DNA of 64,000 bases from Planctomycetaceae bacterium (GTDB lineage Bacteria > Planctomycetota > Planctomycetia > Pirellulales > Pirellulaceae): the NCBI GenBank assembly GCA_002709045.1, contig PAPJ01000036.1, forward strand, positions 1 through 64,000. The letters run 5' to 3'. The stretch's first letter is position 1. The number at the start of each line of letters is the position of its first letter. Shown here in pieces: positions 34,150 through 43,036 of this stretch. Below the pieces are notes generated by a model, which saw only the letters and a list, made by a program, of their open reading frames with translations, had not been told where the DNA came from and made no database searches. The translations under genes were made by a program, and so were the position numbers.

Positions 34150-35574
34150 TTACTCCTGAGGCTCCGTCATACGCATCGGATCTAATGCCTCTATTAACTG
34201 ATCTTCAGGAAGTATTTCCTGAGCCTTACAGAGTTCACGGATGGTCTCACCACTAGCAAAGGCTTGTTTAGCCAACTTGGAAGCCTTCTCGTAACCAATA
34301 TATGGGTTGAGGCTGGTCACCATAGATAGGCTCTGTTCAACCGCTCCGTTACAAGCTTCTTGATTTGCTTCCATATCTTCCACCAGGAAGTCTACAAAAG
34401 ACTCGATCGATGAACTCAACAATTGAACACTTTCCAGAGTTACGTGGCCCATAACTGGCATCATAATGTTCAGTTGGAAATTTCCACCGGCAGCACCGCT
34501 CATGGTAATTGTCTGCCCATTACCAATCACACGCGCAGCGACCTGCATCATACTCTCACACATCACAGGATTTACTTTTCCGGGCATGATCGAACTACCA
34601 GGCTGTCGACTTGGCAATTTCAGTTCAAAGAACCCACAACGTGGACCGGAACCTAACCAACGAATATTATTGGCCACGTTAAAAAGTGTATTAGCAATCG
34701 TTGTCAATCCACCATGACTGTCTACCAGACCATCGCGTTGAGCATTGGCTTCAAAATGATCAACCGCTTCCACAAATGCGATTCCTGTTTCCTGAGCAAT
34801 CACCGCAGACACTCGACCACCAAATTCCGGATGCGTATTAATTCCGGAACCAACAGCAGTACCACCAACGGGCAATTCCAATACTGCATCACGGGCTTGT
34901 TTTGCGCGTTGAATGGAAAGTTCAATCTGACGAGCAAATCCACCGATTTCCTGTCCCAGACGAAGAGGCGTTGCATCCATCAAATGAGTACGGCCAATCT
35001 TGATGATTTGATCCCACTGCTCTGCCTTCTGACGCAATGACTCAGCAAATCGATTTAACGCCGGAAGCAGTTGGTTCTCAACTGCCACGCCAACAGCTAC
35101 ATGGATCGCCGTTGGGAACGTGTCATTGGTACTCTGCCCCATATTAACGTGGTCGTTAGGATGAATCTGTTTGTCCGCAGCAAACCGATCCCCTCCCTGA
35201 ATCTCAATCGCTCGGTTCGCAATCACTTCATTCACATTCATATTGCTGGAAGTACCTGAACCTGTCTGAAAAACATCAACCGGAAATTCGGCATCCAGTT
35301 TTCCTGCAGCAATTTCGCGACAGGCAGCCAGCATTGATTCAACCTGAGTATCATCCAGACGGTTCTTACCAGTATTTGTCAGTTTTCCTAAATCACGATT
35401 CGCAACACCACATGCATACTTCACCACACCCATTGCATGGATTAAACCCTCAGCGAGCGACCATCCCGAAACGGGAAAATTTTCAACAGCCCGTTGTGTC
35501 TGGGCACCGTAGTATGCCTGAGCCGGCACCTGTACTTCCCCCATTGAATCTCGTTCTATACGCATTTCCGACAT
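34150..35574 (-). CDS. fumC: fumarate hydratase, class II
   Basis: Class II fumarase is the iron-free tetrameric TCA-cycle enzyme that converts fumarate and malate. The start at 35574 gives 474 aa beginning MSEMRIERDSMGEVQVP; the frame is open to 35628 but adds no family sequence. Conserved parts are YYGAQTQRAVENFPVSG, FQTGSGTSSNMNVNEVIANRA (the SSxMxxN region), HPNDHVNMGQSTND with the catalytic His, and TAVGSGINTHP. The superfamily signature GSSIMPGKVNP holds the catalytic Ser loop. Aspartase is excluded by the typical fumarase sequence around VGGTAVG. It sits upstream of fusA on the same strand, with a spacer containing inverted repeats. Confidence 0.96.
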   Translation of the reverse strand: MSEMRIERDSMGEVQVPAQAYYGAQTQRAVENFPVSGWSLAEGLIHAMGVVKYACGVANRDLGKLTNTGKNRLDDTQVESMLAACREIAAGKLDAEFPVDVFQTGSGTSSNMNVNEVIANRAIEIQGGDRFAADKQIHPNDHVNMGQSTNDTFPTAIHVAVGVAVENQLLPALNRFAESLRQKAEQWDQIIKIGRTHLMDATPLRLGQEIGGFARQIELSIQRAKQARDAVLELPVGGTAVGSGINTHPEFGGRVSAVIAQETGIAFVEAVDHFEANAQRDGLVDSHGGLTTIANTLFNVANNIRWLGSGPRCGFFELKLPSRQPGSSIMPGKVNPVMCESMMQVAARVIGNGQTITMSGAAGGNFQLNIMMPVMGHVTLESVQLLSSSIESFVDFLVEDMEANQEACNGAVEQSLSMVTSLNPYIGYEKASKLAKQAFASGETIRELCKAQEILPEDQLIEALDPMRMTEPQE

Positions 35575-35792
35575 AAAATTCAATCCTTTTTCATTGCACC
35601 TTATTGATTTCAGTTGTTCCGACTGCAAGCAGCCTGAATTGCAGCAGCATGAAGGCTACTCTACTTCAGGTTATGATACTCCTGTTCGCATAACTGTAAA
35701 AGCAGGCCACATGGTAATCCTGCAAGTCAACTTTCAACTCGCTAAAATAAAGAAAATCCGGAATTACCTCACTGTTAAAAAAGGAACAACCC

Positions 35793-35993
35793 ATGGGAAA
35801 ATCCTATCTGCATCTTCAGGACTCTGAAGGTTATATTCTCGCCGCAGCTTCCCGTCTCTACAGCGCGTATTTAACAACGAGCTATTACACCGGGGACAAT
35901 GAAGCTGCTCTGATGCGCAAAGCCATTCAAGAAGCATTACAAATGGCACACGCTATTGACGCTGCCGTTATTGCTGAAAACGAAGTCGAATAA
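35793..35993 (+). CDS. small protein of unknown function (66 aa)
   Basis: The product begins MGKSYLHLQDSEGYILAAASRLYSA. It is short, soluble-looking and largely helical, ending AIDAAVIAENEVE. AAGGAA lies about 7 bases before the ATG, a good ribosome-binding site. The gene precedes the creatininase-family gene by 37 bases, so they may be co-transcribed. No family is recognised. A 61-codon frame on the opposite strand (35764-35949) overlaps it, but I judge the + frame real because of the ribosome-binding site and spacing. The 35575-35792 stretch upstream is the divergent promoter region with fumC and contains CTGCAA/TTGCAG arms 10 bases apart. Confidence 0.65.
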   Translation: MGKSYLHLQDSEGYILAAASRLYSAYLTTSYYTGDNEAALMRKAIQEALQMAHAIDAAVIAENEVE

Positions 35994-36030
35994 ACAAACA
36001 CACTCCTCTCAGATACACGTAAGCAAAAAC

Positions 36031-36753
36031 ATGACACTTGAATATCCTCCAAAAGCCCTCTTAGGAAAACACACACGCCGCGAATTTCGTGAACGCATGC
36101 AGTCCGGTGAACTCAAAGCATGCATTATCCCAGTAGCAGCGACTGAACAACATCTGGAGCATCTGGCCATGGAACACGACTATGCCAGCATCATGCACCT
36201 GAGCACAGCAATTGCCTGTAAATTAGCTCCTCAGGTGATTGTCGCTCCGAGCATGAATATAGGCATTAGTGAACATCACATGCGACACATAGGTACATTG
36301 ACTGCATTACCGGGTAGTTGGTTAAGTGTCTTGTTCGACACAATTCGCTCGATGCACGATGCGGGCTTCACCAATATCCTTGTACTCAACGGGCATGGTG
36401 GTAACATTGCTCCCTGTCAGGGTATGTGGGGGCAATTCTTGCAACGTCTTGAAATCAATCTGCAATTCAAGTCCTACTGGGATTTCATCTCTCGGCAAGA
36501 GGCGACGCCATACCTCGAAACCAAACGCTTCCCGGGTCACGCTCAGGAATTTGAAACCGCCTTCGCCATGGCAGCCTTTCCGCAAAACGTACGAGTTGAC
36601 GTAATGGATGATCAGGATGATAAAGAGCCACTGCACGCTACGGCTGAGAACGGTCAGGCCTTAATCGATATAGCGATCCATAACGTCGCCAACTTTGTGC
36701 AGAGAATGATCGACGGAAAGGAAATTGCCGAAATACCCGAATTCCATCCGTAA
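36031..36753 (+). CDS. creatininase-family amidohydrolase
   Basis: Proteins of this family are metal-dependent amidohydrolases (creatinine amidohydrolase, formamide hydrolases, mycofactocin-system MftE). The start at 36031 gives 240 aa (MTLEYPPKALLGKHTRREF). Metal ligands are visible in ATEQHLEHLAMEHD (Glu, His and Asp positions) and VLNGHGGN, with IGISEHHMRHIGTLT in between and GHAQEFETAFAMA near the end with the last Glu. The substrate cannot be told from the sequence. It follows the 66-aa small protein by 37 bases and its stop is 15 bases from the convergent NHL gene. The frame remains open to 35956 upstream, but that stretch overlaps the small gene. Confidence 0.85.
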   Translation: MTLEYPPKALLGKHTRREFRERMQSGELKACIIPVAATEQHLEHLAMEHDYASIMHLSTAIACKLAPQVIVAPSMNIGISEHHMRHIGTLTALPGSWLSVLFDTIRSMHDAGFTNILVLNGHGGNIAPCQGMWGQFLQRLEINLQFKSYWDFISRQEATPYLETKRFPGHAQEFETAFAMAAFPQNVRVDVMDDQDDKEPLHATAENGQALIDIAIHNVANFVQRMIDGKEIAEIPEFHP

Positions 36754-36767
36754 AATCTCAAAGCCAA

Positions 36768-37589
36768 TTACTCGGATAAAACCGAACTGATGACTGCACC
36801 TTCGAGTTTAAGTATCCCAGCACCACGCGGATCCACCAGAAATGTTCCAGCGGCCGAAGAGGAAATGCCAACGGGATGAACCAATGGTTTGCCTTGTACA
36901 ATCCGTGCTGCACCGCCTGTAAAATTCCAGATCGACTTACCATAGCCATCGGTCACCAGAACTCGGCCAGCCGCATCGACAGCGACATCCTGAGCAAAGC
37001 GAATATCTGTAGCACCCTGGACAGGCAAAACGGTTCCCTCCGCCGAAATCTTAACTAATCGTTCTGCTGCGCGTGAGGCTACGTACAGATTACCATCGGA
37101 ATCCAAACTCATACCGGCAGGACCTTTAACTTTCGCAAATTCACTCACAACGCCGTCTGCTGCTACCTTAACAATACGATGCAATTCCAAATCTGAAACA
37201 TAAATCGTACCGTCGGCCGAAATTGCAATCCCCATTGGAATACCGATTTTACTTCCCGTCAGAGCCGTTGGTACTCCTTGCGAGTCGAACCGATAAATAT
37301 CTCGAGTGGCACTGTCACCAGCAAGTAAATTACCCTCAACATCAATCGCTAAACACCGAACCGCATTTAATGGTGTTCCGAACTTTTTAGCAGCCTGATG
37401 ATAAATCGTAGCTTTACTATCAGCTATCACCCAAATTCCGGGCAACTGACGATCAGCTACAAAAATCCTGTTTTCACTGGCTGCAACACTTAGTGGATAC
37501 TTTAAAACGGCATCCTGAGCGTGGCCTTGTCTTGCAATCAACCCTAGAAACAGAGCAACAAAAGTGTATTGGAAAGGCTTGGTAACCAT
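36768..37589 (-). CDS. secreted NHL/SMP-30-like beta-propeller protein
   Basis: The start at 37589 gives 273 aa with a Sec signal peptide ending GHAQD (MVTKPFQYTFVALFLGL); the frame is open to 37646. The mature part is a series of NHL-type repeats of about 40-45 residues, each like PMGIAISADGTIYVSDLELHRIV. Six or so units would form a beta-propeller. Related proteins include gluconolactonase-like enzymes and binding propellers. I see no catalytic residues that single out one function. It is divergent from the haem-motif VCBS gene, with a 299-base spacer (37590-37888) that shows no clear site. Confidence 0.8.
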   Translation of the reverse strand: MVTKPFQYTFVALFLGLIARQGHAQDAVLKYPLSVAASENRIFVADRQLPGIWVIADSKATIYHQAAKKFGTPLNAVRCLAIDVEGNLLAGDSATRDIYRFDSQGVPTALTGSKIGIPMGIAISADGTIYVSDLELHRIVKVAADGVVSEFAKVKGPAGMSLDSDGNLYVASRAAERLVKISAEGTVLPVQGATDIRFAQDVAVDAAGRVLVTDGYGKSIWNFTGGAARIVQGKPLVHPVGISSSAAGTFLVDPRGAGILKLEGAVISSVLSE

Positions 37590-37888
37590 TGTTTTCGCAA
37601 CCTGGGTATAAGTAATCTCACGGGTAACAGCATGTATTCCAGACATACCTTCATCAAAAACATATCACTTCAGAACGAGAAAATGCTGATGAAATCAGGT
37701 TTTCGGCAACTATTTTTCCAATCCAAGCTTGGAATGAGAACATTTCACTGATAAAGCTACGTATATAGTTCAATGGGGTGGATGACGTTTCCCCAAAATA
37801 CTTTAATCGCTATGGTATTAGAGTTAGTTTCAGTGCTGATGATGTACGACTGAGAATTTAACTCGCCCTTCTGGTCTGATTCGGAACT

Positions 37889-39493
37889 ATGTCAAAATCC
37901 TTAAAGCATAAAATTTGCGATATTTGGATCCTGCAATGTTTTTGCGTGACATTAATCTTTTCAATCAGTGGTTGCGAAGAGGATTCCTTCGAGAAAATTG
38001 ATATCGACATCGCGAAATTGAGCACCCACTCTGAATCTTCATTAGATCTGCAGCGGCTAGAAGCAGAAGTACAGCATTTTTGCGGCGATTGCCATGCCTC
38101 GCCTCCCCCAAACGCTATCCCTAAAGCGGGCTGGGCGACCGAGGTTGACATTATGTTTAAGCTGTACGAAGAATCAGGAAGAAATGATCTCAAGGTTCCT
38201 CGCAAGGGTGAAGTCATTGAGTACTACCGACGTCTTGCTCCGGAGTCGATTGCACTTCCGACACCAATTGAACCGGAAGAGAATCCATCACTAAAATTCC
38301 AACACGCAAAGGTCAGCCTTGTTCCGACAGTCTATCCGACCACGCCCGACGCTCCTCCCGGAGTGGCTAATCTAACCTGGTATGATGCCTCAAAACATGC
38401 TGGTCTTGATGAATCTCTAATTCTCGGCTGTGACATGAAATCGGGGGTCGTATTTGAAGTAAAATTTAAGCAGCAGGAACTGGTTTTTAGCAGGCAAGTC
38501 ACGCTAAATAATCCTTGTCACAGTACACTCACCGATCTTGATCACGATGGTATTGCCGACTTCTTAATCGCAGATTTGGGCAGTTTTCTCCCGGAAGACC
38601 ATAAGAAGGGACGTGTTGTCTGGTTACGACCAGCCTCTGAAAGTACTTTTTCAGTCGAGATTCTACTGGATAACATGGGACGAATTACAGACATCCAGAC
38701 CGGTGACTTCAATGGGGATGGTCAAATTGATCTCATCGTTGCCGAATTTGGATGGCGAGATACCGGCAATGTCTGGATGTTGACTCAAACCAATTTTGAA
38801 GACGGCGTGCCGGAATTCTCGAAGCGGCGAATTGATGACCGACACGGAGTAATCCACATTCCATCAATTGATATTAATCAAGACGGCCAAATGGACTTTG
38901 TCTCGGTTGTTAGTCAAGAACACGAAACCGTGGAGCTATTTCTGAATCGTGGTGATGGAACATTTCGCCGTCAAAGTGTCTTTTCAGCCAATAGTCCTGT
39001 GTGGGGATCTACAGGTATCGATCTGACCGACTTTGATTCCGATGGCGATATGGACATTCTCTATACCAACGGAGACATCTTTGACACCTTTTACATCGTT
39101 CCCTATCATGCTGCTCATTGGATTGAGAATAAAGGCAACGGCGAATGGGAGTCTAAAGTACTTGGCAATCTTCCCGGAATTCACCGAGCTGTTGCCGGTG
39201 ACCTTGATGGCGATGGTGATCAAGATGTCGTCTGTTGCAGCTTAATCAGTCGTCCGCTTGATGAAGTTTCCACTGAAACACTCGATTCTGTGATCTGGCT
39301 GGAACAGACCGAAAAGGGTGAATTCACCCCTCACAGTCTGGAAAAAGGCAACTGTAATCACTCTACAGTAGTGGTCGCAGACTTTGATCGCGACGGTGAT
39401 TTAGATATTGCCTCTGCACAGTTTGAGGACGCAGCCATCAATCCACGTTCGGATATATCGATTTGGTGGAATAATTCGATTATTCCGCAGTAG
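37889..39493 (+). CDS. lipoprotein with a c-type haem motif and VCBS/FG-GAP repeats
   Basis: The N-terminal hydrophobic segment ends SISGC, a lipobox, so the 534-aa protein is probably anchored in a membrane and faces the periplasm. Residues at about 65 carry CGDCH, a single c-type haem attachment motif, then PPPNAIPKAGW. From about residue 150 follow FG-GAP/VCBS-type repeats with acidic Ca-binding-like DFNGDGQIDLI, DLDHDGIADFL, DINQDGQMDFV, DFDSDGDMDIL, DLDGDGDQDVV and DFDRDGDLDIA. These suggest a 7-bladed propeller. It heads a five-gene + strand module. The mature N-terminus (CEEDSFEK) resembles that of the ASPIC/UnbV lipoprotein downstream. The 39494-39673 spacer has a weak TAGCG/CGCTA hairpin around 39538-39575. 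Confidence 0.85.
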   Translation: MSKSLKHKICDIWILQCFCVTLIFSISGCEEDSFEKIDIDIAKLSTHSESSLDLQRLEAEVQHFCGDCHASPPPNAIPKAGWATEVDIMFKLYEESGRNDLKVPRKGEVIEYYRRLAPESIALPTPIEPEENPSLKFQHAKVSLVPTVYPTTPDAPPGVANLTWYDASKHAGLDESLILGCDMKSGVVFEVKFKQQELVFSRQVTLNNPCHSTLTDLDHDGIADFLIADLGSFLPEDHKKGRVVWLRPASESTFSVEILLDNMGRITDIQTGDFNGDGQIDLIVAEFGWRDTGNVWMLTQTNFEDGVPEFSKRRIDDRHGVIHIPSIDINQDGQMDFVSVVSQEHETVELFLNRGDGTFRRQSVFSANSPVWGSTGIDLTDFDSDGDMDILYTNGDIFDTFYIVPYHAAHWIENKGNGEWESKVLGNLPGIHRAVAGDLDGDGDQDVVCCSLISRPLDEVSTETLDSVIWLEQTEKGEFTPHSLEKGNCNHSTVVVADFDRDGDLDIASAQFEDAAINPRSDISIWWNNSIIPQ

Positions 39494-39673
39494 GAATCGA
39501 CCAAAAACGACTGGTGAATCGTAGCACTCTTATATAGGTAGCGTATGTTTTATATAGAGCTACGCGCTATCGCTTTTATCTGTTTACTAGTGCTAGGCAA
39601 CAATAAAATGTAACGTAGGTCACGCCTAAACTAACAGTTCCACTTTTTTTACCCCTAACAAACACATTACAAG

Positions 39674-41152
39674 ATGTCAGACGATAATCCGGAAATTGAA
39701 CACGATATAAAAGATCAGCAAGCTGTGGAACAACAGCCTGGTCAGAGCGTTAAGCCTGCTGAGATCACTGAAGCAGCCAAACAGGACGAACTAAATGCGT
39801 CTCGTGCACCACGTAACTTAAGCAAACTCGTATTTATTAGCACGGTCTTGGCTTTGTTGATTATCGCTGTTGTTATCTGGTACCCCGAACATCATATCAG
39901 CCAGGTACAGGCTGCTCTTCGTGAACACAATCTTGAGGTTGCTAAGCAACACGTCAATAAACTTCAGGCATTTCCTTTAAGCAACAAAGCTGAAGTGCAC
40001 TTCCTCACCGCGCGACTAGAACGTCGGCGCGGAGACTATGACCAAATGAATGCTTTTCTGGAAAAAGCTCAGGCTGAAGGCTATGATCCGGTCAGAATAC
40101 AGCGCGAGCGGATTCTAGCAGCAGCTCAGGCCGCCAACCTCGAATTGGCTCAGCCAAAACTTCCTGAATTACTTAACGATCCACGCGGGGATGAACGCGA
40201 AATTTGCGAGGCCTACATCATAGGCTATCTACAATTTCAACAGCATAACGCTGCCCTTCAACTTGCTGATGCTTGGCAAAATGATTTCCCCGAAGACGCT
40301 CGTCCTCACTTCCTCGAAGGTGTTATTCAAAAATCATTGTTCAATCACAAACAAGCTGAAGAAGCTTATCGGCGAGCACTAGAAATCGATCCTGAATATT
40401 ATCAGGCTGCTTTAGATATTGCAGATGTTCTGCTGACACTTAAAGATACCGAACGCGCAATACAATACCTAAAAATGGCTGAAGATGATCCGAATTTCCG
40501 GGTGGATTCCTATACAGCTCAGGCACATTGCCTGCGTATGCTTGGACGCGATGAGCAGGCTGAAGAAATCCTTCGTATTGTCATCAACGAATATCCAGAA
40601 CACTCTGCGGCAAGTATCGAGTTGGGGAGAATTTTGATCGAAACGAATCGTCCTAAAGAAGGTCTCGAAGTACTCAAACCCATTATTGAAAGAGATCCCC
40701 GAAACACCGATGCCCGCCACATGCTAGCAATGGGCCTAAGAAGCCTCGGCGATCTAAACAAAGCACAAGAGCACTTTGACTATGTCGAAGAGGTCAAAGA
40801 AAACCTCGCAGATGCTAATCAAATTGCCCAGCGTATCGGCAGCGGTAAAGAAAGTATTGATCAACGTCTCGTGGTCGCTGATAAGTTCTGGACCTACGGA
40901 TCCGAACAGGAAGCCATGATCTGGATGCGTTCTGCCTATCAACTCGATCCCCTCTACCTGCCGACATTGGAATTTATGAAGAAATATTATGAAGTCAAAG
41001 TTAAGCAGGACCCCGATCTTCAGCCACAACTAGACCGGTTCTCAACAGAAGTTGAAAAGGCGAAAGCCCGTCAACAACAGCCGGGTAAATTGCCACCATC
41101 TACGGAAACAAATAACAGCACCGAATCAACCAATCGCAACGAAACTTCCTAA
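39674..41152 (+). CDS. membrane-anchored TPR-repeat protein
   Basis: This 492-aa protein has an acidic cytoplasmic N-terminus, one membrane segment at about residues 53-72 (LVFISTVLALLIIAVVIWY), and then a periplasmic-side array of tetratricopeptide repeats. The repeats follow the W/L-x2-G/A-x-Y-x2-A-x8-P pattern: AEEAYRRALEIDPEYYQAALDIAD, EEILRIVINEYPEHSAASIELGR and others. TPR arrays bind partner proteins. It lies between two VCBS lipoproteins, suggesting they form one envelope complex. No enzymatic motif. The C-terminus is Gln/Ser/Asn-rich. Confidence 0.85.
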   Translation: MSDDNPEIEHDIKDQQAVEQQPGQSVKPAEITEAAKQDELNASRAPRNLSKLVFISTVLALLIIAVVIWYPEHHISQVQAALREHNLEVAKQHVNKLQAFPLSNKAEVHFLTARLERRRGDYDQMNAFLEKAQAEGYDPVRIQRERILAAAQAANLELAQPKLPELLNDPRGDEREICEAYIIGYLQFQQHNAALQLADAWQNDFPEDARPHFLEGVIQKSLFNHKQAEEAYRRALEIDPEYYQAALDIADVLLTLKDTERAIQYLKMAEDDPNFRVDSYTAQAHCLRMLGRDEQAEEILRIVINEYPEHSAASIELGRILIETNRPKEGLEVLKPIIERDPRNTDARHMLAMGLRSLGDLNKAQEHFDYVEEVKENLADANQIAQRIGSGKESIDQRLVVADKFWTYGSEQEAMIWMRSAYQLDPLYLPTLEFMKKYYEVKVKQDPDLQPQLDRFSTEVEKAKARQQQPGKLPPSTETNNSTESTNRNETS

Positions 41153-41208
41153 AAAATATTCCCCCATTGGTAAACTGAACCATTCATCTGGCAACCATTC
41201 ATAGTTCC

Positions 41209-43008
41209 ATGTCAAAACAAATTATTATCCTTTTGTGCTTTCTGCTGAGTGTCGTGACACTAGTAATCCTTAACGGCTGTAACGAAGAAGATCCGTTCGA
41301 TAAATTGACGAATCTCGACAATATTGAGAATCCTGCCGGTGAAAATAACCCTGCCGGACTTCTTCCAGACTTGAGTGAGACAGAGAATCTGGGAAACACT
41401 GAGGTCGGTCAAAACATCAGGCTCGATGAAATCACAGAGGACACCGGTATCGAATTTACGTACCGCAACGGATGGGAGGCGGGCAACAACAGTATTCTCG
41501 AATCGCTGGGCGGTGGTGTTGCCGTTCTGGACTATGATCTCAATGGTACATTAGACATCTTCCTTCCAGGCGGCGGAAAATATGAAGGAGAGAACAAACA
41601 AAAGATCACTGGACTTCCCGGAGCTCTTTACAGCAACAATGGTGCAGCTTTCTTTGAAAACGTGGCCGTTGTTAGCTATACGGATAACCAAACCCTCTAC
41701 ACTCACGGTTGCCAGGTGGGTGATTTTGATAATGATGGTTTCCCCGATTTCGTACTTACCGGCTGGAATGGACTTTTACTATTTCATAATCAGGGCGACG
41801 GCACATTTCTAGAAGTCAACAATTTCGCCGGACTCGACAATACACTCTGGAGCAGCAGTGGCGCTTGGGCAGATTACAACGGAGATGGTTTTTTGGACCT
41901 TTACGTATGCAACTACGTGAACTGGTCTTTTGATAACCACCCCTATTGTGACGGTCCAACACCTACTCAGCAGGAAATCTGTCCGCCAAAGGAATTTGAT
42001 CCTTTACCGGATAATATCTACTACAGCAATGGTGACGGGACATTTCACAACGCTCGTGAATTCGCGAATTTGACAGACCTTGGTAAAGGCCTCGGAGTCA
42101 TGAGTGCCGACTATGATTTAGACGGTGATGTTGATATCTATGTCGCCAATGATACTGTCGCCAACTTCCTTTATGTCAATGACGGTACCGGCCAGTTTGA
42201 AGAGCGTGGAACATTACATTCAGTCGCATTTGATGGCGTCGGTAATTCCAACGGAAGTATGGGAATCGATGTTGGGGACTACAACCTTGATGGAAAACCT
42301 GACATCTGGGTCGCTAATTATGAACAGGAAGCATTCGCGCTGTATCGAAATGATGGCCAGGCAATGTTCACTTATGTCTCGGACCGAACAGGGGTTACCT
42401 CACTGGGAGGACTGTTTGTTGGGTTTGGATCGCTTTACTATGACTTCGATTATGACGGCGACGAAGATATTCTGGTCACCAATGGCCACGTAATTAACTA
42501 CCCTCGTTCCGGGCGATTAAGGCAACTGCCGGTCCTCCTCGTAAATGAAAAAAATGAATCCAACAACTATCGAAAAATGGTAAGAAAGAAATTTGATGAC
42601 CACGGTTATATGGGCACCGGTCATAAGGGACGAGGTCTTGCACTTGGTGATTTGGACGACGATGGTGATGCCGATTTTGTCTTCAGCAATAATGTTGAGC
42701 CGGTGGCTATTGTAGAAAATACAACCGAGCAGACCGGAATCAACATCCGCGTTAAATTAATCGGACGTACTGTAAACCGTGACGCCGTGGGAAGCATTCT
42801 GACACTCAAAACATCAGTTGGTGATTTCGTACGACTGACTCGTGGTGGAGCAAGTTACTTATCTCAAAGTGATCCTCGTATGTACTGGAGTCTTCCTGCC
42901 GATACAACTATCAACAGCCTCGTGATACGATGGCCCGACGGGCAAACGCAGGAAGTGATTGAAGTCCCAACAAATCGATCACTGACAGTCGTTCAGACAA
43001 ACAACTAA
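41209..43008 (+). CDS. CRTAC1-like lipoprotein with VCBS/FG-GAP repeats and ASPIC/UnbV domain
   Basis: The N-terminus is a lipoprotein signal (VILNGC lipobox), followed by CNEEDPFDK. From about residue 95 there are FG-GAP/VCBS-like repeats with acidic loops: DYDLNGTLDIF, DFDNDGFPDFV, DYNGDGFLDLY, DYDLDGDVDIY, DYNLDGKPDIW, DFDYDGDEDIL and DLDDDGDADFV. The C-terminus has the ASPIC/UnbV domain (RDAVGSILTLKTSVGDFVRLTRGG, then SDPRMYWSLP and VIRWPDGQTQEV). The domain takes its name from cartilage acidic protein 1 and UnbV, and its role is not known. The 599-aa product sits between two TPR proteins. Confidence 0.88.
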   Translation: MSKQIIILLCFLLSVVTLVILNGCNEEDPFDKLTNLDNIENPAGENNPAGLLPDLSETENLGNTEVGQNIRLDEITEDTGIEFTYRNGWEAGNNSILESLGGGVAVLDYDLNGTLDIFLPGGGKYEGENKQKITGLPGALYSNNGAAFFENVAVVSYTDNQTLYTHGCQVGDFDNDGFPDFVLTGWNGLLLFHNQGDGTFLEVNNFAGLDNTLWSSSGAWADYNGDGFLDLYVCNYVNWSFDNHPYCDGPTPTQQEICPPKEFDPLPDNIYYSNGDGTFHNAREFANLTDLGKGLGVMSADYDLDGDVDIYVANDTVANFLYVNDGTGQFEERGTLHSVAFDGVGNSNGSMGIDVGDYNLDGKPDIWVANYEQEAFALYRNDGQAMFTYVSDRTGVTSLGGLFVGFGSLYYDFDYDGDEDILVTNGHVINYPRSGRLRQLPVLLVNEKNESNNYRKMVRKKFDDHGYMGTGHKGRGLALGDLDDDGDADFVFSNNVEPVAIVENTTEQTGINIRVKLIGRTVNRDAVGSILTLKTSVGDFVRLTRGGASYLSQSDPRMYWSLPADTTINSLVIRWPDGQTQEVIEVPTNRSLTVVQTNN

Positions 43009-43036
43009 TTGCATCATTAACAGCGTATACAAGTGA

